This document shows positions 26,342-35,288 of a stretch of 64,000 bases of DNA, one piece after another; within the stretch, counting starts at the first letter, position 1, and each line of letters opens with the position of its first letter. Both the position numbers and the translations under genes were made by a program. Source of the DNA: JAMXLO01 sp963832895. GTDB lineage: Bacteria > Pseudomonadota > Alphaproteobacteria > Acetobacterales > Acetobacteraceae. The notes beneath the pieces were generated by a model. The model was not told the DNA's origin and did no database searches. It saw nothing but the letters and a program-made list of their open reading frames with translations. The DNA is taken from the NCBI GenBank assembly GCA_963832895.1, contig CAWHVQ010000008.1:1-64000 (forward strand), written 5' to 3'.

Positions 26342-26696
26342 ATGGCAAAGCGCATCATCCTGGAGATGGGCAGCGGCAACGACCTGCATGGCGGCGACTA
26401 CACCAAGGCGGCGCTGCGCGCGGTGCAGGACGCCCTCCACCACAGTTCGCTCAGCTTCATCCGCAGCTTCGGGCTGGAACTCGCGGCGCATGCAGGTGGA
26501 GGTGACGATCGGCGTACAGCAGCCGGCCAAGGTGGACGCCGCGGCGGTGAAGGCTTCGCTGCCGCATGGTGAGGTGACCGTTAAGGTGGTGAAGGGTGGG
26601 CTCGACATTCCGGACGAGACGTCGAGCGACGTGGCGGTGATTGCGTCGGCGGCCGTTGCGGTCCGGCTCGATCTGCCGCAGGCTAGCGGCAGGTAG
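26342..26696 (+). pseudogene. Lin0512 family protein, copy 2, single frameshift
   Basis: AKRIILEMGSGNDLHGGDYTKAALRAVQDALHHSSLSF aligns with copy 1. After 26483-26490 the frame is off by one base and resumes as MQVEVTIGVQQPAKVDAAAVKASLPHG. The length is 3n+1, so one insertion, most simply an extra G in GCGGCG, explains it. It was probably one half of a heteromeric pair with copy 1. Confidence 0.85.
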
Positions 26697-26711
26697 AGGG
26701 AGTAAAGTCCA

Positions 26712-27566
26712 ATGCCGACCTTCGAATATACCACGCAGGACGTTGAATACCTCCGGCACGGTGACCGGAAGTTTATGGCGCGGCTGTTCAAGCCGCAGGG
26801 CAAGGGGCCGTTCCCGGCCATTATCGAGGTGCATGGCGGCGCCTGGTGCAACGGCGATCTCAACGAGTGCCAGATTTATGGCGAGGGGTTTGCCCGCGCC
26901 GGGCTGGCGGTGATGGCGATCGATTTCCGCCACGCGGCAGACGGCTATCCGACGTCGCTTGCCGACATCAACTACGCCATCCGCTGGGCCAAGGCACACG
27001 CCTCGGAGCTGAACACACGCGCCGACCTGATCGGCATCGCCGGCCAGTCGAGCGGTGGGCATCTCGGCATGCTTGCGGCGATGCGGCCGAACGATCCGCG
27101 TTATGCGGCGATCCAGTTGCCGTCATCGGCACCGTCGGTGGATGCGACGGTGCGCGCAGTTGGCATGCTGTGGCCGGTGATCAGCCCGCTGTCGCGCTAT
27201 CGCCATGCGTTGAAGGCGCGCAATTCCGCCAATCCGCCGGCCTGGGTCGGCAGCATCCCGCAGCGCCACGAGACGTATTGGAAGAACGAGGCGGCTATGG
27301 CCGAGGGCAATCCGATCCTGATACTGGAGCGGGGCGAGAAGGTGCAGACGCCGCCGGCGCTGTGGCTCCAAGGCCAGCCCGACATCGTGCACGACTATCA
27401 TGATCCGGACTATGCGGGCCCGGAACATGAGCCGCAGCGGTTCGTGAACAACTACCGCAAGGCGGGCGGCGAGATCGACCTGCTGTATGTCGACAATGCG
27501 AAGAAAGCGGGTGCCGGTTCATTCGCTCCGGCGGCGGCGTTCTTCCATCGTTACATCACGACCTGA
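26712..27566 (+). CDS. Alpha/beta hydrolase (HSL/esterase-like)
   Basis: The 284-residue protein has the HGGAW oxyanion motif near residue 42 and the nucleophile elbow GQSSGG near residue 116, both typical of the hormone-sensitive-lipase/acetyl-esterase branch. A GAGGGAG site precedes ATG 26712. It closes the run Rieske oxygenase - Lin0512 - Lin0512 - hydrolase with gaps of 11 to 15 bases, an evident operon, and would hydrolyse an ester or amide intermediate. Confidence 0.9.
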   Translation: MPTFEYTTQDVEYLRHGDRKFMARLFKPQGKGPFPAIIEVHGGAWCNGDLNECQIYGEGFARAGLAVMAIDFRHAADGYPTSLADINYAIRWAKAHASELNTRADLIGIAGQSSGGHLGMLAAMRPNDPRYAAIQLPSSAPSVDATVRAVGMLWPVISPLSRYRHALKARNSANPPAWVGSIPQRHETYWKNEAAMAEGNPILILERGEKVQTPPALWLQGQPDIVHDYHDPDYAGPEHEPQRFVNNYRKAGGEIDLLYVDNAKKAGAGSFAPAAAFFHRYITT

Positions 27567-27573
27567 TAGGTGA

Positions 27574-27603
27574 GAGATGCCGGCGTTATTGCGCCGGCAT
27601 CTC
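27574..27603. terminator. Bidirectional terminator hairpin between convergent operons
   Basis: A 12-bp perfect stem (GAGATGCCGGCG / CGCCGGCATCTC) with the loop TTATTG spans the gap between the hydrolase stop and the stop of the minus-strand isomerase-like gene, whose last codons lie inside it. Stem strength and position fit a shared terminator although the T-tract is weak. Confidence 0.65.
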
Positions 27604-28296
27604 CTCCAGTAATCGTCCCAGTCCCGGCAACGGGTCGCGTACGCCCATGATCCCCATCATCGCCCACAACGCTGCCTGATTGGTGGTGATGACCGGCTTG
27701 CCAAACTCCTGCTCCCACGCCGGCACGAACGACATGGTCGGAAAGTTGCCGCCCGGGACCACGAACACCTCGATCTCCGGCCGGTCGGTACGGGCGAACG
27801 CATCGCGTGCATTTTCCGGGCCGAGCTTGCCGATCATGTAGGAATCGGTCGCGGCGAAGCCCTCCAACAACTCCACCTTCAGCCCGTATTTGCTTTGATA
27901 GTAGTGCTTCGCGCGCTCGATCACCGGCTGCGAATAGGGCGACACCAGAGCAATGCCTCGCGCGCCCAGCGCCCGCACCGCCTGGCCGATCGCCTGCGCC
28001 GAGGTGATCGCCGGCACGCCGGCCGCTTTGCTAATCCTCTGCGTGGTCACTGTGTCGTAGTCGTCGGCGAACAGGCTGGCGGAGGTCTGCGCCAGGCTGA
28101 TCACCTCCACCTTCGCGGTGCCGAGCAGCCGCGCCTGATAGTCCACGTCCTCGTCTTTACTCGGCGAGAACGGGCCTGTGCCGCTGGTAAGCAACCTGCC
28201 GACATGCGCCTGCAAAGTCGCTGGCAGCAGCCGGCTGTACTCGATCTCCACCGTGGTGTTGGTGGACGGTATCAGCACGCCGAAATGGTGGTTCAT
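27586..28296 (-). CDS. Asp/Glu racemase / maleate isomerase superfamily protein lacking cysteine
   Basis: The start ATG 28296 overlaps the LeuD-like stop (ATGA) and follows GGGAG. FGVLIPSTNTTVEIEYSRLLP and TSGTG are the superfamily's N-terminal marks, as in maleate cis-trans isomerase and arylmalonate decarboxylase. Those enzymes use one or two catalytic cysteines. Here the 236-residue protein has none: the first site reads ISLAQTSAS and the second VPGGNFPTMS. It therefore cannot use the standard mechanism and may bind or convert a different dicarboxylate. Confidence 0.85.
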   Translation of the reverse strand: MNHHFGVLIPSTNTTVEIEYSRLLPATLQAHVGRLLTSGTGPFSPSKDEDVDYQARLLGTAKVEVISLAQTSASLFADDYDTVTTQRISKAAGVPAITSAQAIGQAVRALGARGIALVSPYSQPVIERAKHYYQSKYGLKVELLEGFAATDSYMIGKLGPENARDAFARTDRPEIEVFVVPGGNFPTMSFVPAWEQEFGKPVITTNQAALWAMMGIMGVRDPLPGLGRLLEEMPAQ

Positions 28297-28925
28297 GATA
28301 CGCTCCCATAGGCCCATGGTCGTTCTGCCGCATCGCGGCTCTCGAATGCGATGATCTCGTCCGCGCTGCGCAGCATGAAGCCGAGCTGATCGAGCCCCTC
28401 GAGCAGCGGCAGCCGCCGGTCGTCGCCAAGTGTGAAGCGGATCGGTGGCTGCCCTGCCACGTCGATGACACAGCGCTCCAGGTCCACGGTCAACGTGGCG
28501 GCATTGGATTGCTCCAGCGCCTTGGCGATACGCTCGATCTCTGCCATCTCCAGATGGATCGGCAGCAGCCCGTTCTGGAAAGCGTTGTCGTGGAATATGT
28601 CGCCGAAACCGGGAGCGATGACGCAGCGGATGCCGGCCTCCATCAGCGCCCAGACAGCGGTCTCGCGCGAACTGCCGCAGCCGAAATTGGGCCCGGCCAG
28701 CAGCACGCTGGCCTCCCGATAGCGCGGCTGATCGAGCACGAAGTCGGGGCGCGGCACGCCCTCCTTGTCGTAACGCAGGTTGGCGAACAGCTTCGCTTTC
28801 AACGGGAGCGTCGCGGCTTCCTCGGGCGTGCGTCCGGGCATCAGCGACGGCGCGATGAGGTCGGTGTTGATGTTGGTCATCAGCATCGGCGCCGCGACAC
28901 CGGTGAGCACGGTGAATTTCTCCAT
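28293..28925 (-). CDS. leuD: LeuD-like (de)hydratase small subunit
   Basis: The swivelling aconitase-type domain is clear: MLMTNINTDLIAPS, LAGPNFGCGSSRETAVWAL (the substrate-contacting Arg) and FHDNAFQNGLLPI. It is 210 residues, normal for LeuD. It is coupled to LeuC upstream (11 bases) and the isomerase-like gene downstream. Homologous pairs also serve as maleate or citraconate/dimethylmaleate hydratases, so leucine synthesis is not certain; the catabolic neighbours favour a degradative hydratase. Confidence 0.88.
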   Translation of the reverse strand: MEKFTVLTGVAAPMLMTNINTDLIAPSLMPGRTPEEAATLPLKAKLFANLRYDKEGVPRPDFVLDQPRYREASVLLAGPNFGCGSSRETAVWALMEAGIRCVIAPGFGDIFHDNAFQNGLLPIHLEMAEIERIAKALEQSNAATLTVDLERCVIDVAGQPPIRFTLGDDRRLPLLEGLDQLGFMLRSADEIIAFESRDAAERPWAYGSVS

Positions 28926-28936
28926 CGTCTTTCTCC

Positions 28937-30342
28937 CTACGCCAGCATGGAACGCACGTCGGTGATGCAGCCGGCGATGGCGGCCGCGGCGACCATCGCG
29001 GGGCTGGCGAGATGCGTGCGACTGCCCGGGCCCTGACGGCCCTCGAAATTGCGATTGGAGGTCGAGATCGATCGTTTGCCCGGCGACACGATGTCGCCGC
29101 CGGCACCGACGCACATCGAACAGCCCGCCTCACGCCATTCGAACCCCGCTGCCTGAAACAACTTGTGCAGACCGGCCGCCTCCGCGGCGGCCTTGACGTG
29201 CGCCGCACCGGGCACGGCCAGCGCCGTCACGCCCGGCGCAACCTTGCGTCCGCGCACCACCTCGGCCGCAACCTGCAGGTCGGACAGCCGCCCGTTGGTG
29301 CATGAGCCGATAAAGGCGATGTCGATCTTCGTGCCGGCGATCTTCTGGCCCGGCTGCAGATCCATATAGCCAAGCGCGCGCTCGGCCATGGCGCGGCGCC
29401 CCGCATCGGCGAAGGTCGATGGCGACGGCACCGTCTCGTCGATCGCCAGCACGTCCTGCGGCGAGTTGCCCCAGGTAATCTGCGGCTTCAGTCTCGTGCA
29501 GTCGATGTCGATCACCCGGTCGTATTCGGCGACCGAGTCATCGGTACAGTGTGCGCCACGCGGTGACCGCCTGGTCCCACAGTGCGCCCTTCGGCACCAT
29601 CGGCCTGCCGTGCAGATACTCGAACGTCGTGTCGTCGGCGGCGATGAAGCCGCCGCGCGCGCCGAACTCGATCGACATGTTGCAGATCGTCAGGCGGCCT
29701 TCGAGCGGCATGGCGCGGATCGCCGGTCCACCGGTACTGCACCACGTGCCCCACTCCGGCATCGACACCGTAGCGGCCGATCAATGCCAGGATCATGTCC
29801 TTGGCGTAGATGCCCTTGCCCGGCGTGCCATGGAACTCGGCGCGCAGCGTGCGGGGCTTGCGCATGATCAGCGATTGGGTGGCGAACACCTGCATCACCT
29901 CGGAGGTGCCGATGCCCCAGGCCCATGCGCCGACTCCGCCGCAGCTCGCGGTATGGCTGTCGCCACAGACGTAGGTGCAGCCAGGCAGCGCGAATCCAAG
30001 ATGCGGGCCGACCACGTGCACGATTCCGTGGTTGGCGTGGTCGATGCTGAACAGGGTGACACTGAATTCCTCGCAGTTGCGCTGCATCGCGAGGTTGCGC
30101 GGACGGGTCGCGGCCCAGGTCTCCAGCGTGCGGCCGGGCTTAGTGGAAATGCCATGGTCGATGGTCGCAAGCGTGAGATCGCGGCGCCTCACCGGCAGGC
30201 CGCGCTGGCGCAGCCCATCGAACGCGCGCCCACTGGTGCCCTCCTGTGCGAAGTGGCGGTCGATGTGGATCAGCGCTCGGCCGTCGCCATAGTCCTTGAT
30301 CACGTGCCGATCCCAGATGCGCTCTAACGGTGTGTTGGTCAT
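28937..30342 (-). pseudogene. leuC: LeuC-like (de)hydratase large subunit, two frameshifts
   Basis: MTNTPLERIWDRHVI, LIHIDRHF, VVGPHLGFALPGCTYVCGDSHTA, IGSCTNGR and AGCSMCVG are the aconitase-family motifs, with the cysteines that hold the 4Fe-4S cluster. The frame breaks at 29733-29734 and 29543-29544. At each, deleting one base (an extra C after a TAC codon) restores VQYGGPAIRAMPLEG and LYDDSVAEYDRVIDID. Length is 3n+2. The restored protein has about 468 residues, normal for LeuC. Catalytic cysteines lie in all three frames, so it is non-functional as given. Confidence 0.9.
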
Positions 30343-30352
30343 CCGCGGTCTC

Positions 30353-31744
30353 CTACAGTGCGGCTTCGTCGCGGATCGCGGCGGTCACGGTTGCCGATGA
30401 CGGCTCCGCGTCGGGCGCCAGCGATTCCAGCGATCGCTGATTGGTCTCGATGCCGGCCAGCGCGATGATCACGACCAGCGTCAGATACATGGCGGCGATG
30501 GTGCCGACCACGCCGGCGATCCCATAGGTGTTGAACAGCGGCACGACGGCGTACGGCGTGGCGATGAGCGCGGCGCGGCCGGTCATCTGTGCGATGCCGC
30601 TGCCGCGGAAGCGATACGCGGTGGGGAACAGCTCCGGCGTATAGCCGCCCAGTCCGAGTGCCAGGAACAGCGACATCGAAGAGACAAGCAGAAAGCCGCA
30701 CAGCATGATCGGCATGGGCATGACAAGGAACGGATAGATCGAACCGATCACGGCGCAGCCCACCCCGGCCAGCATGATGCCGCGCCGCCGGCCGATGCGA
30801 TCGGCGAGGAGCACCGCAAGCGCGGGTCCGGCCAGCGTTCCGGCGGTCATCGCGGCGGTGAAGCCGAGCGAGCGCGTCACGCTGAATCCTTGCCTGACGA
30901 AGAACGACGGTATCCAGGCGGTGAAGCTGTATGAACCGACCAGACAGGTGACGTTGACAGCCATCGCCAGCAGCGTGCGTCGCACCACCGGTCGCGAGAA
31001 CAGCACCGAGATCGGCACGTGGCGCGGTGTGGCTGCCGGAACGGCGACGGCCGGCGGCAATTCGCCGCGCGGTGCGGCTTCATGCTCGATGCGACGCAGC
31101 ACGCTGTCGGCTTCGTCGTGGCGGCCGACGGTTTCCAGCCAGCGCGGCAATTCCGGCAGGCTGCGCCGGAGCCACCACACCCACAGCGCGCCGACACCGC
31201 CGATCATGAACATCGCGCGCCAGCCGAGCCAGGGGATCACGGCAAAACCAATGAGCGATACCGCGAACACGCCGGAACTGGAGATCAGATTGAGCAGCGC
31301 GGTGTAGCGTCCGCGCTGTGCGGGTGGCACGAATTCGGAGATCATGCCGTAACCGACGACGAACTCGGCGCCGAGGCCGATGCCCATGATACAGCGGATG
31401 ACGATCAGCCAGTCCATCGAGGGAGCGACGCTGGCGACGAGACACGCGCCGCCGAAGATCAGCAGGTTGAACTGATAGGCGAAGCGGCGTCCAAGCCGGT
31501 CGCCCAGCAGACCGGCGGTCGCCGCGCCGATTGTAAGCCCGAGAAAGGTGACCGAAATGAAGGTCGCGTTCAGCGACATGGTGGAGGCGCCGCTGCTGAC
31601 CAGCGCGGCGAGAACGCCCGCCATCATCGAGTTGTCGAATGAGTCGAAGAACATGCCCATGCCGACCAGACGCAGTACGCGTCGGTGAAATGGGCCGATC
31701 GGCAGACGGTCGAGCTGCGCCGCTGCGTTCACAGGTGTAGCCAT
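30353..31744 (-). CDS. MFS transporter (aromatic/organic acid:proton symporter type)
   Basis: The 463-residue protein has about twelve transmembrane helices, the motif GLLGDRLGRRFAYQ in loop 2-3 and its repeat LLADRIGRRRG in loop 8-9, plus GIGLGAEFVVGYGMISEFVPPAQRGR typical of the sugar/acid porter branch. It heads the minus operon MFS - leuC - leuD - isomerase-like with 10-base spacing, so it most likely imports the acid that those enzymes convert. Confidence 0.92.
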   Translation of the reverse strand: MATPVNAAAQLDRLPIGPFHRRVLRLVGMGMFFDSFDNSMMAGVLAALVSSGASTMSLNATFISVTFLGLTIGAATAGLLGDRLGRRFAYQFNLLIFGGACLVASVAPSMDWLIVIRCIMGIGLGAEFVVGYGMISEFVPPAQRGRYTALLNLISSSGVFAVSLIGFAVIPWLGWRAMFMIGGVGALWVWWLRRSLPELPRWLETVGRHDEADSVLRRIEHEAAPRGELPPAVAVPAATPRHVPISVLFSRPVVRRTLLAMAVNVTCLVGSYSFTAWIPSFFVRQGFSVTRSLGFTAAMTAGTLAGPALAVLLADRIGRRRGIMLAGVGCAVIGSIYPFLVMPMPIMLCGFLLVSSMSLFLALGLGGYTPELFPTAYRFRGSGIAQMTGRAALIATPYAVVPLFNTYGIAGVVGTIAAMYLTLVVIIALAGIETNQRSLESLAPDAEPSSATVTAAIRDEAAL

Positions 31745-31798
31745 TGTCGGACCCTTCCTCTGCGCTGAAGTTAGGCAGCAGCGGACGGATGAGCAAAC

Positions 31799-32374
31799 TC
31801 AGCGCGCACTCAGCTCGCCGGCGAGCCGATCGTACCACAATGTCTGGTCGGCAGGGGTGAAGTGCGCATTGGCGCCACTCGGGTTGGGAACCACGAAACA
31901 GCGCGTCGGACCGATGCGCAGTGGCTGTGCGCCGAGCACCGGTTGGGTGGTATCGGAAGCGAGCGTCCGATGCACATTCCGGTAACCGGTCATGCCGTGA
32001 AAGCAGGCGATGCGCGGCGCATGTTTGGCGAGCTTGGCGACAAGGGTTGCGACGCCGAGGACCAATTCGTTCGGCGGCAGCTCGCTGGCGCGCGCCGTGG
32101 GACGTTTGACCAGGTCGGTGAAGCCGAAGCCGTAAGCCGGCATGGCGCGGTCGTGTTCCGGTTCCAGCCGGGCAACGCCGAGAGCGCGGCGGGCCGCCTC
32201 GCTCAGGATGGAGCGTGAGAAGCAGGGCCAGAAGCGATTGGACCGCCTTGCGAAGTAGTGGCCCTGTGTTGCCGAGTACAGCGAGGGGTTGATGCCAACG
32301 AACACCACATCGAGCCCATGCTTCAGCAGATCAGGCAGCGTGTCGATCGCGTCAGGCGCGGTCTTGTGCGGCAT
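31799..32374 (-). CDS. Mismatch-specific (MUG/TDG-type) uracil-DNA glycosylase
   Basis: VFVGINPSLYSATQGHYFARRSNRFWP is the first active-site motif of the family-2 uracil-DNA glycosylases, with GINP Asn as catalytic residue. VVPNPSGANAHF is the second motif that grips the DNA. Start at ATG 32374 (GAGGGG upstream) gives 191 residues. It removes uracil or thymine opposite guanine. It is a repair gene lying between unrelated catabolic genes, divergent from the monooxygenase. Confidence 0.9.
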   Translation of the reverse strand: MPHKTAPDAIDTLPDLLKHGLDVVFVGINPSLYSATQGHYFARRSNRFWPCFSRSILSEAARRALGVARLEPEHDRAMPAYGFGFTDLVKRPTARASELPPNELVLGVATLVAKLAKHAPRIACFHGMTGYRNVHRTLASDTTQPVLGAQPLRIGPTRCFVVPNPSGANAHFTPADQTLWYDRLAGELSAR

Positions 32375-32438
32375 CGCGACCCCTCGACCTAGGTATCGCA
32401 TCCTGACACACTCCAGCCAACTCGTGCAGGAGGCGTCC

Positions 32439-33572
32439 ATGAAAGTCGGTGTGTCGCTCAGCATTCTGGCGCAGGCGGGACGCTCCGATGTCGCCGTCTA
32501 CAAGGAGCATCTCGAGCTTGGCGATCTCGCCGAGCCGCTGGGCTTCGACTCGATCTTCGCGCTGGAGCACCACTTCACCGGCTACTCGATGTCGCCTGCA
32601 CCGGTGCAACTACTGAGCTACTTCGCCGGCCGGACCAAGCGCGTGCAACTTGGCACCGCGGTGATCGTGTTGCCGTGGCACGATCCGATACGCGTCGCCG
32701 AGAGCATCGCGCTGCTCGACGTGTTGTGCGGCGGGCGTTGTCTGTTCGGCTTCGGCCGCGGCGCGGCGAGCGTGGAATACGCCGGGTTCCGCATTCCGAT
32801 GGAAGAGGCGCGACCGCGCTTCGTCGAGGCGGCGCAGCTCATCCGGCTGGCGCTCAGCGAGCCCGAGTTCGAATGGCAGGGCGAGTATTATCAGATCCCA
32901 CGTACCTCGATCCGCCCGCGGCCGGTGTCCAATCCGGAGCGGCGCTTCTTCGTCTCCGCGGTCACGCCCGAGTCAGCCGAGATCATGGCGAAGCTCGGCT
33001 TCGGCATGATGGTGATCATGCAGAACGAATGGCCGAAGGCCGCGGCCGACATCGACAAGTTCCGCGAGATCGCCGCCGCGGTTGGTCACGTGCCACCGCC
33101 GCCGCTCATTCTCACCAATGTCTCGTGTGCCGAGAGCCGCGAGGAGGCACACGAGCGCGCCATGCGGTATCTCGGGCGGAAATGGGATTCGATCGACAAT
33201 CACTACCATTTCTCAGATGGCCATCTCGCGACCGTGAAAGGCTACGAGGCGTACGGCAAGATGACCAAGACCTACGCCAAAATGAAGGAGGACACCGCGC
33301 GTCAGAAGGCGACCGAGTTCTACGTGAAGATCCAGATCGCCGGAACGCCGGATGACTGCATCCAGCAGATCGCCGAATTGCGCGCGCTCACCGGCACCGA
33401 GCATGTGATCGCCGACTTCTCGTATGGCGGCATGCCACACGAGGAAGGCGAGCTGAACATGCGCCTGTTCGCGGACCGAGTGGTGCCGGTGCTGCAACGC
33501 GACACGCTGTTTGCCGAGCCGCCGAGAGTGCAGGGTGCCGCAGCACATGAGGATGTCTTCGCGCCGGCCTGA
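32439..33572 (+). CDS. LLM class (luciferase-like) flavin-dependent monooxygenase
   Basis: ATG 32439 follows GCAGGAGG. LGFDSIFALEHHFTGYS, QLGTAVIVLPWHDPIRVAES and GRCLFGFGRGAASVEYAGF are the bacterial-luciferase-like fold marks for FMN or F420 binding. At 377 residues it fits oxygenases that attack small organics using reduced flavin from a separate reductase. It stands first on the plus strand after a divergent pair; the IalB-like gene starts 22 bases downstream. Confidence 0.9.
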   Translation: MKVGVSLSILAQAGRSDVAVYKEHLELGDLAEPLGFDSIFALEHHFTGYSMSPAPVQLLSYFAGRTKRVQLGTAVIVLPWHDPIRVAESIALLDVLCGGRCLFGFGRGAASVEYAGFRIPMEEARPRFVEAAQLIRLALSEPEFEWQGEYYQIPRTSIRPRPVSNPERRFFVSAVTPESAEIMAKLGFGMMVIMQNEWPKAAADIDKFREIAAAVGHVPPPPLILTNVSCAESREEAHERAMRYLGRKWDSIDNHYHFSDGHLATVKGYEAYGKMTKTYAKMKEDTARQKATEFYVKIQIAGTPDDCIQQIAELRALTGTEHVIADFSYGGMPHEEGELNMRLFADRVVPVLQRDTLFAEPPRVQGAAAHEDVFAPA

Positions 33573-33594
33573 CGTGCGTGGCAATCACGCTGCC

Positions 33595-34263
33595 ATGCGG
33601 GCTGCCCTCCTGATGCTGACGCTGCTGTTGCCTTCGCTGGCGGTGGCACAGCCACGCAAGGTCGATGTGGCGCATTCGGAGCAGACAATCGGCTCGTGGG
33701 TGCTCTCTTGTGCGATGGACCCGATGACCGACGCACAGGTCTGTCGCATGCGCCACAGGTTTTGGCTGGTGGTCCCGAGCGACAGCCATCCCGGCATGGC
33801 GCTGGAGGTGCAGTTGCGCTTTGATCAGCTCGTTCCGGTAATGACTGTGCGCGATCTGTCGCTGAGCACGGCGCTCAGCGGGCTGCTGGCGCTGACAACG
33901 ACGGCGCAGATCCGGTTCGATGCGGCTGCGATGGCCGAGCTGCCGTGCGCGCTTGATGGCGCGTCCGTGGTGTGCGCGCCGACCAAGGCTGATAGTGCGA
34001 CGCTCGCCGATCAGCTTGCCAGGTCGAAGACGGTGCTGGTGCGCTTTCGCGCATTCGGCGATCTGCCGCTTCCGGTGCCTGATGGGCCGCTGGCGCTCGA
34101 TCTCGATCGCACGCAGGAGGCGCTGACGCGGTATCGGGTGGCCGGTCCTGAGGTTGCACCGGCGCCTTCCACGCTGACGGATGATCTGAGGGATTCGGCA
34201 GAGCGCCTCCTGCGCCGGCTTGGCGTGCCGGGGATGGAGGGGCAACCTAGGCCGCAGAAATAG
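33595..34263 (+). CDS. Invasion-associated locus B (IalB)-like periplasmic protein
   Basis: A signal peptide (AALLMLTLLLPSLAVAQ) is followed by IGSWVLSCAMDPMTDAQVCRMRHRFW, the W..C....C motif of the IalB family, and then a beta-sandwich-like stretch with ELPCALDGASVVC giving a second cysteine pair. It is 222 residues long. Family members are periplasmic or envelope proteins of ill-defined function. A virulence role should not be read from the name. Confidence 0.75.
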   Translation: MRAALLMLTLLLPSLAVAQPRKVDVAHSEQTIGSWVLSCAMDPMTDAQVCRMRHRFWLVVPSDSHPGMALEVQLRFDQLVPVMTVRDLSLSTALSGLLALTTTAQIRFDAAAMAELPCALDGASVVCAPTKADSATLADQLARSKTVLVRFRAFGDLPLPVPDGPLALDLDRTQEALTRYRVAGPEVAPAPSTLTDDLRDSAERLLRRLGVPGMEGQPRPQK

Positions 34264-34271
34264 GGAGAGGA

Positions 34272-35186
34272 ATGATGGAAACGATCGTTGGCAGCGGCAA
34301 GCATACCTACAAGGTGCATGAGGACTGGGCGCGGGTGCCCGCTGGCGTCGAGATGAAGCCGGCCGCGGTGGCGGTCGACCCGCATGACCGCATCTACTGC
34401 TTCAATCGAAGCGCCGAGCATCCCGTCGTGGTATTCGATCGCGAGGGCAATTTCCTGAACTCATGGGGCGCGGGCATGTTCCGTTTCCCGCACGCGATTC
34501 GGTTCGACGACGAGGGGTTCGCCTGGCTCACCGACGGGCACACCATGCAATTCATGAAATTCACCCCCGAGGGCGAGCTGCTGCAGACCATCGGTCTGCC
34601 GGGGGGGAAGCGTGCGGATACCGGTGTGCCTGACGACGACTACAGTTCGACCGCGTGGAAGAAGGTCACGCACGGCGGCGGGCCCTTCAACATTCCGACT
34701 GACATCGCCTTCGCGCCGGACGGTTCCATGTTCATGAGCGACGGGTATGGCAATGCGCGAGTCCACAAGTACTCGGCGGACGCGAAGTACCTGTTCTCGT
34801 GGGGCGAACCTGGGAAGGCGCCTGGGCAGTTCAACCTGCCGCATGGGGTGTGGATCGATCGGCGCGGGCGACTGCTGGTGGCCGATCGGGAGAATGATCG
34901 CGTTCAGGTGTTCGATCAGGCCGGCAAGCTGCTGGAGGTGTGGCCCACCGAGCTGATCGGGCCGGCGTTCTTCTACGTCGATCCGGACGACATCGTTTAT
35001 GTTGCGGAGCACAACGGCGGGATGATCAGCATCCTGACGCTGGATGGCGAGCGGTTGGCGCGGTGGGGGGATCCGATCCATCGCTCGTGCCACGGCATCT
35101 GGGGCGATACGCATGGTGACATCTACGTCGTGCAACCGGGCGAGTGGGGACGCGTTCGACGGGTGGTGAAGTTCGAGCGGCAGTAG
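34272..35186 (+). CDS. NHL-repeat six-bladed beta-propeller protein
   Basis: The 304-residue protein contains repeated propeller blades: FDREGNFLNSWGAG, FTPEGELLQTIG, YSADAKYLFSWGEPG, FDQAGKLLEVWP and LTLDGERLARWG. These are NHL repeats, as in peptidyl-alpha-hydroxyglycine-amidating-lyase-like proteins common in soil Proteobacteria. There is no signal peptide, so it is likely cytosolic. It lies eight bases after the IalB-like gene. Enzymatic or binding role is not predictable from sequence. Confidence 0.85.
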   Translation: MMETIVGSGKHTYKVHEDWARVPAGVEMKPAAVAVDPHDRIYCFNRSAEHPVVVFDREGNFLNSWGAGMFRFPHAIRFDDEGFAWLTDGHTMQFMKFTPEGELLQTIGLPGGKRADTGVPDDDYSSTAWKKVTHGGGPFNIPTDIAFAPDGSMFMSDGYGNARVHKYSADAKYLFSWGEPGKAPGQFNLPHGVWIDRRGRLLVADRENDRVQVFDQAGKLLEVWPTELIGPAFFYVDPDDIVYVAEHNGGMISILTLDGERLARWGDPIHRSCHGIWGDTHGDIYVVQPGEWGRVRRVVKFERQ

Positions 35187-35288
35187 GGCATCCGGCCGGC
35201 GGACCCCGGTTCGCTCTGGCTTCGCGGGCAGTTCCCGCGTTAGAAGCGGTCGAGAGGCAGCGCCCGGGCGCGGCCGGGACGAGGGTTG

